This document shows positions 59,945 through 64,000 of a DNA stretch of 64,000 bases, in pieces; position 1 is the first letter of the stretch; each line of letters starts with the position of its first letter. The notes under the pieces were generated by a model, which was not told the DNA's origin, searched no databases, and worked only from the letters and a program-made list of their open reading frames with translations. A program made the translations under genes and the position numbers. Source of the stretch: Novosphingobium mangrovisedimenti (lineage in GTDB: Bacteria > Pseudomonadota > Alphaproteobacteria > Sphingomonadales > Sphingomonadaceae); contig NZ_JANZXA010000014.1 of NCBI RefSeq assembly GCF_025153475.1, positions 62,001-126,000 on the forward strand, in the 5' to 3' direction.

Positions 59945-61330
59945 GTGGCTACGATCAATCTTACTCGCACCGGACAGGTCATGCAGTCGATCCGGGACCG
60001 CATAGACCGGCGCGTCCTGACTCCGGGCTCCCGCCTGCCTTCCGTGCGGGCCATGGCCGAAGCGATCGGCTTTTCGAAATCGACGGTGGTGGAAGCCTAT
60101 GACCGGCTGGCGGCCGATGGTGTGATCCGGTCACGGCCGGGTGCGGGATTCTATGTCTCGGCCCCGCTGGCCCCGCTGTCGCTGGACCGGATCGGTGCGC
60201 CTGCCGAGCGCGAGGTCGATCCCCTGTGGATGCTGCGCCAGTCCCTGATGGGGCCATCGGAGGCGCTCAAGCCGGGTTGCGGGTGGCTGCCGGACGACTG
60301 GCTGGCGGGCGGGCCGATCCGCAAGGCGCTACGCGCGGTTGCGCGCAGCGACGCGGACGGGCCGCTGACGCAGTATGCATCGTTGCTCGGGTCGCCGCCG
60401 CTGCGCGCGTTGCTTGCCCGGCGGCTCGACGATCAGGGTGTCGGTGCCGCGCCGGACCAGATCCTGCTGACCGAGAGCAGCACCCATGCGCTCGATCTCG
60501 TCAGCCGCTTCCTGCTCGAACCGGGCGATACCGTGCTGGTCGACGATCCGTGCTACTTCAATTTCCTCGCACTGTTGCGCGCGCACCGGGCCAACGTCGT
60601 CGGGATACCCATGACGCCGACGGGGCCGGACACGACCGCGTTCGCGGCGGCACTGGCCGAGCATCGGCCGCGTTTCTACCTGACCAATTCGGCCAGCCAC
60701 AACCCGACGGGCGCGACGTTGTCCGCGGCCACCGCGCATCGTCTGCTCAAACTGGCAGAACTACATGATCTGGTGATCGTGGAGGACGATGTCTTCGCCG
60801 ATTTCGAAGATACGCCAGCCCCGCGCCTTGCCGCTTTCGACGGGCTCGACCGGGTGATCCGCATCGGCAGCTTTTCCAAGTCGGTGACCGCGGCCATACG
60901 CTGCGGACACATTGCCGCACGCCCGGACTGGATCGAGGCTCTCGCGGACTTGCGCATTGCCACCTCGATGTCAGGCAATCCGTTGTCGGCCGAAGTGCTC
61001 CATACCGTGCTGACCGATGGCGGATATCGCCGGCACATAGAGGGTGTGCGCACGCGCCTTGCCCGCGCCCGGGCACGAACGATCGAGCGGCTGCGCAAGA
61101 TCGGCATCACACCATGGATCGAGCCTGCCGCAGGCCTGTTCATCTGGGCACGTCTCCCGGACGGACTCGATGCCGCAAAGCTCGCCCGCGCCGCGCTGGC
61201 GGATGACATCGTGCTGGCGCCGGGCAACGTGTTCAGCACGAACGGGATGTGGAGCGACTATCTGCGCTTCAACGTTACCATGAGCGACGACGACCGCGTC
61301 AGCGCCTTTCTTGCCCGGGCCTGCGGCTGA
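59945..61330 (+). CDS. MocR-type regulator: GntR DNA-binding domain fused to class I aminotransferase domain
   Basis: 461 residues from GTG 59945. Residues 1-75 form a GntR winged helix (GSRLPSVRAMAEAIGFSKSTVVEAYDRLAADGVIRSRPGAGFYVS). The rest is a fold I aminotransferase-like domain with NPTGATLS, VEDDVFADFE, and the PLP lysine in GSFSKSVTAAIRCGHI. MocR proteins use PLP to sense ligands and regulate amine or vitamin B6 genes. It could also be a true aminotransferase. Target genes are not evident; the divergent UrcA gene is nearest. Confidence 0.92.
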   Translation: MATINLTRTGQVMQSIRDRIDRRVLTPGSRLPSVRAMAEAIGFSKSTVVEAYDRLAADGVIRSRPGAGFYVSAPLAPLSLDRIGAPAEREVDPLWMLRQSLMGPSEALKPGCGWLPDDWLAGGPIRKALRAVARSDADGPLTQYASLLGSPPLRALLARRLDDQGVGAAPDQILLTESSTHALDLVSRFLLEPGDTVLVDDPCYFNFLALLRAHRANVVGIPMTPTGPDTTAFAAALAEHRPRFYLTNSASHNPTGATLSAATAHRLLKLAELHDLVIVEDDVFADFEDTPAPRLAAFDGLDRVIRIGSFSKSVTAAIRCGHIAARPDWIEALADLRIATSMSGNPLSAEVLHTVLTDGGYRRHIEGVRTRLARARARTIERLRKIGITPWIEPAAGLFIWARLPDGLDAAKLARAALADDIVLAPGNVFSTNGMWSDYLRFNVTMSDDDRVSAFLARACG

Positions 61331-61346
61331 CGGCGCGATCCGTTCG

Positions 61347-62081
61347 TCAGGGCTGGCCCGCCAGAGACCCGGCCAGCCTGCGCAGCAACCCGCCGCCATC
61401 ACCCCGCCATGCGCTGCCGTGCATGCAGGCGAGGACCTTCGGTTCGGCGGCGGCGAGGCGGGCCAGTGTCGGCCCGGTTTCGGGGCCGTGGGCGTAGTAG
61501 TCCATGGCCTGGCGGAAGGCTTCGCTGGGCGTCAGGATGTCGGTTTCGGTCAGTGCCTCGGTTCCTTCTCCCGGCTGGGTGAACAGGTCCCCGCACATCA
61601 GCGTGCCGGTGACGGTTTCGAACAGGAAGCCATTGTCCCAACCATGTGGCACATGCGGCGCATCGAACCATTGCACCGTGCGTCCCCCGAGATCGAGCGT
61701 TTCGCCATCGGGGATCACCTGCGGCGGCCTGTCGGCCATGTCGCCGACCGAGGTCATGGCCCCGATGGCGCTGCACAGGGGTACGGCATCGGGCGCGCAC
61801 GCGAGCCACTCGTTCAGCGAGCCGCACTCGTCCGCCTCCATGTGGCAGAACCCGATGTAGCGAACCCGCGCGCAAGGCATAACGTGCTCCACTGCCTCGC
61901 GCACCACTTCGAAAATCTGGCGGGGACCGGTGTGGAACAGGAGCGGGCGCTCGGCCTCGACCAGATACTGGTTGAAGGAAAAGGCCATCCCGCCCTCCAG
62001 GGCGACGGGCGTGTTGATGCGCCAGATGCCATCGGTGATCGCGCTGATGTTGGTTCCGGTCTTGCTGTTGGTAACAGTCAT
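61347..62081 (-). CDS. MBL-fold hydrolase, flavodiiron-like oxygen/NO-sensor fold
   Basis: 244 residues from ATG 62081 (GGAGGCC upstream). The metallo-beta-lactamase domain has the H-x-E-x-D variant (HMEADECGSLNEW) seen in flavodiiron proteins and ODP-type diiron proteins instead of HxHxDH, later WFDAPHVPHGWDNGFLF and MCGDLF. There is no flavodoxin domain. ODP-type proteins bind oxygen at a diiron site and act in chemotaxis or signalling. It converges with the MocR gene. Confidence 0.85.
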   Translation of the reverse strand: MTVTNSKTGTNISAITDGIWRINTPVALEGGMAFSFNQYLVEAERPLLFHTGPRQIFEVVREAVEHVMPCARVRYIGFCHMEADECGSLNEWLACAPDAVPLCSAIGAMTSVGDMADRPPQVIPDGETLDLGGRTVQWFDAPHVPHGWDNGFLFETVTGTLMCGDLFTQPGEGTEALTETDILTPSEAFRQAMDYYAHGPETGPTLARLAAAEPKVLACMHGSAWRGDGGGLLRRLAGSLAGQP

Positions 62082-62146
62082 ACGGCCTCCTGCGTTTGTG
62101 CGCGCCGAACAGTGTCCCGGCGAGGCTGCCTTCGGGTGGCGGCGAT

Positions 62147-64000
62147 CTATTGTTCGTTCCCGGAGCAGCCTTCCGAGCCACATTGGCTTCCCCACAGGTC
62201 CTCGTTGCCTACGCCGGTCACGGGTTCGTCGACAAGGGGTTGCAGCCTGTCCGGCTCGGGCTCCTTGAACCCGATGGTCTCGAAGAACAGGTTGGTCGTT
62301 CCGAGCGGATCGCTGCCATCGACGGTCTGTTCGAGATCGGGCTTGGTCGGTGTCGGCGTCGGCGAAATCAGGCACGTCAGCCCGATTATGCAGCCATTGA
62401 CGGACGACAGCGGATCGAAGAGCCCGCCCGCCGCTGCGGCGTTGCCGTTGATGATGATCGTGCCGACCGTGTCGAGCCCGCTTACCGGATTGCCACCGGC
62501 ATCGAGCGTGACGCCGTTGACGACGATCCGGGTCGTGCCCGAGGCGGTGTTGATCGCCAGCCTGTTCGCCGTGAAACCGAGCCTGTCGGCGTATTCGGTC
62601 GAGCTTCCTAGATTCTGGATGAAGATCCCGTCGGAGACCGAGGCGTCGATCCCTCCGGCCACGAGCACGTCCGCGCCGCTGGCCATGCCCGGCGCATCGA
62701 GCAAGGCATTGGTGGCAACCACGTCGCCGGTCGGGTCGAGCAGGCCGAGCGTGGCGGAATCGGCGACCGCGAACGTATCGGCGGAGACTGCCAGTGTACC
62801 GAGCGGCGTGCCGGCGGAATCGGTCATGACGAGGCTGCCACTGTCCGTAACGACATCGAGCCGGGTGGCATTGATATTGAAGGTGTCGGAGGCGCTTGCG
62901 GTCGCCAGCGTCACGTTGCCGAAGACAGCGATCCGTCCGCCAGAGACCAGCGAGAGCGTTCCGCCCGTGCCGATGTTGCCCGCCGGCCCGTAGGCGAGGG
63001 CAAGATCGCCGACGAAGGTGTCCGCGACGGTGCCGTTGCCGGGTATCCGCACGGTAATGCCGCCGTCTGCGAAGACACGCGCGAACTCGGCGCCATCGAG
63101 GCTGTAGCCTCCTGTCTGCGGGGTGCCGCCGAGGAACGTCGGATTGCCGCCGTCGCTGTTCGTCAGATCGACCGTGGCCGTCGTACCGCGGGTGCCGATC
63201 TGGCCGGTCGGGCCGATCGCGATGTCTGCGGACGTTGCCGTTATGGCAGTGCCTGTCGCCACGGCGTCGAGCGCTAAGGTCTGTCCGGCGGTAATGTCGA
63301 GTGTGCCGCTCGACGTCAGCGGTCCCCCGGCATTGACGTCGGTCGCTGCATCGAGCGTCAGCCCCGCGCCCGTGACCGCGCCGGTGTTGCTGACCGAACC
63401 GCCGCTGCTCGACAGGGTCACCGCGCCGGTCGCGTCCACCGTCGCAACGAGCAGATCGCCCGCAACCCGCAGCGCCAGGTTGCCTGCCGTCGCATCGGCG
63501 CTGGTGAACGAAAGCCCGCCGGTCGAACCGATGTCGACGGACTGGCCGAGCACGGTCACAAGATCGCTCGACAGCAGGTTCCCGACCGTTACCGGGCCGG
63601 AGAGCGCTTGCAGCAACGTGGTTCCGCCTGAGGTCAGATCGGTCATGTCGATGCCGGAATCGGCAAGGACGGAGACATTGCCGCCCGAGGTAATCGTCCC
63701 GGTCGACGAGAGGCTGGCCGGGGTGGTCACGCTCAGCGCGCCGCCGCTGGTGAAAGCACCGCCGCCGGTGATGTCGAACACGACATCGCCGGTGCTCGCA
63801 ATCGTGCTTGCCCCGGTCACCGTGAGATCCGATCCCACAGCCTGCAAACGGAAGCCGAGGCCGTCCGCGCGTGCCGTGTCACCCAGCGCCGAGGCGGTCA
63901 GTGCACCGCCGACCGTGATCGAGGCGCCCGGCGTGGCGGTCCCGCTGGCGAGACCCACGAATCCGGCGGTCGCCAGACCGGGCGTGCTGCCCGCTCCTGC
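62147..64000 (-). CDS. Filamentous-haemagglutinin-like adhesin, C-terminal part (N-terminus outside window)
   Basis: The frame is open through the right edge, giving at least 617 residues of the C-terminus. The sequence is a run of Gly/Thr/Ala/Ser-rich beta-helix repeats (such as TSGGALSVTTPASLSSTGTITSGGNVSVLADSG and GSVSNTGAVTGAGLTLDAATDV), typical of TpsA exoproteins. Near the end are two close Cys pairs, NGCIIGLTC and the extreme C-terminal WGSQCGSEGCSGNEQ. It would be secreted by a TpsB partner encoded outside the window. No secretion domain is visible because the N-terminus is missing. Confidence 0.85.
   Translation of the reverse strand, partial: AGAGSTPGLATAGFVGLASGTATPGASITVGGALTASALGDTARADGLGFRLQAVGSDLTVTGASTIASTGDVVFDITGGGAFTSGGALSVTTPASLSSTGTITSGGNVSVLADSGIDMTDLTSGGTTLLQALSGPVTVGNLLSSDLVTVLGQSVDIGSTGGLSFTSADATAGNLALRVAGDLLVATVDATGAVTLSSSGGSVSNTGAVTGAGLTLDAATDVNAGGPLTSSGTLDITAGQTLALDAVATGTAITATSADIAIGPTGQIGTRGTTATVDLTNSDGGNPTFLGGTPQTGGYSLDGAEFARVFADGGITVRIPGNGTVADTFVGDLALAYGPAGNIGTGGTLSLVSGGRIAVFGNVTLATASASDTFNINATRLDVVTDSGSLVMTDSAGTPLGTLAVSADTFAVADSATLGLLDPTGDVVATNALLDAPGMASGADVLVAGGIDASVSDGIFIQNLGSSTEYADRLGFTANRLAINTASGTTRIVVNGVTLDAGGNPVSGLDTVGTIIINGNAAAAGGLFDPLSSVNGCIIGLTCLISPTPTPTKPDLEQTVDGSDPLGTTNLFFETIGFKEPEPDRLQPLVDEPVTGVGNEDLWGSQCGSEGCSGNEQ

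Overview
The window looks like chromosomal DNA of a GC-rich alphaproteobacterium, most likely a sphingomonad (Novosphingobium/Sphingobium/Erythrobacteraceae type). The basis is the gene content: three large TonB-dependent receptors, a TorF-type porin, an UrcA-family protein, a TPR-sulfotransferase beside a TonB receptor, and aromatic catabolism genes. I see no rRNA, tRNA, CRISPR array, insertion sequence, integrase or phage gene. Most genes are packed in operons with 4-base ATGA start/stop overlaps.

Layout. (1) 1-12138: catabolic block with a meta-cleavage hydratase (partial) and HpaI-type aldolase, then a Rieske oxygenase, aldehyde dehydrogenase, HisC-like aminotransferase, ThDP enzyme, MFS transporter, TonB receptor and secreted M20 amidohydrolase. 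A shared palindromic site (TAACGYGTTA) lies before the Rieske gene and before the TonB receptor gene. (2) 12171-15014, minus strand: a TIR protein with coiled coil and two membrane helices, followed by a TRAFs-binding/TPR - SLOG - class III nucleotide cyclase protein. This is the strongest candidate for a little-described immune or signalling system. (3) 15413-22742: exported catalase-peroxidase, TPR-sulfotransferase, second TonB receptor. (4) 22841-31053, minus strand: a complete quinohemoprotein amine dehydrogenase operon in the order qhpA-D-C-B-G-F-E. Every residue needed for the CTQ cofactor and the three thioether cross-links of the gamma subunit is present. It is followed outward by an MFS transporter, a TetR regulator and, divergently, a cytochrome c plus a two-subunit molybdenum hydroxylase, which could oxidise the aldehyde made by the amine dehydrogenase.

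(5) 37047-46228: HAD phosphatase, RpiR regulator, third TonB receptor, PhnD-PhnC-PhnE-type ABC importer and phosphocholine-type phospholipase C, which together look like an organophosphate scavenging locus. (6) 46355-52942: two small exported proteins, an OmpR-type two-component system, beta-carbonic anhydrase with a SulP transporter, and a TorF porin. Three promoter regions here share an ACATTTCGT-like element. (7) 53144-58610: NfeD/slipin pair, then an erythromycin-esterase-like protein, alpha/beta hydrolase, phosphoribosyltransferase and host-attachment-family protein. (8) 58665-64000: PhzF-like protein, UrcA protein, MocR-type regulator, flavodiiron-like MBL hydrolase, and the C-terminal part of a large filamentous-haemagglutinin-like adhesin running off the right edge.

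Family calls rest on motifs read by eye. No database search was run. Substrates named for transporters, receptors and oxygenases are inferences.
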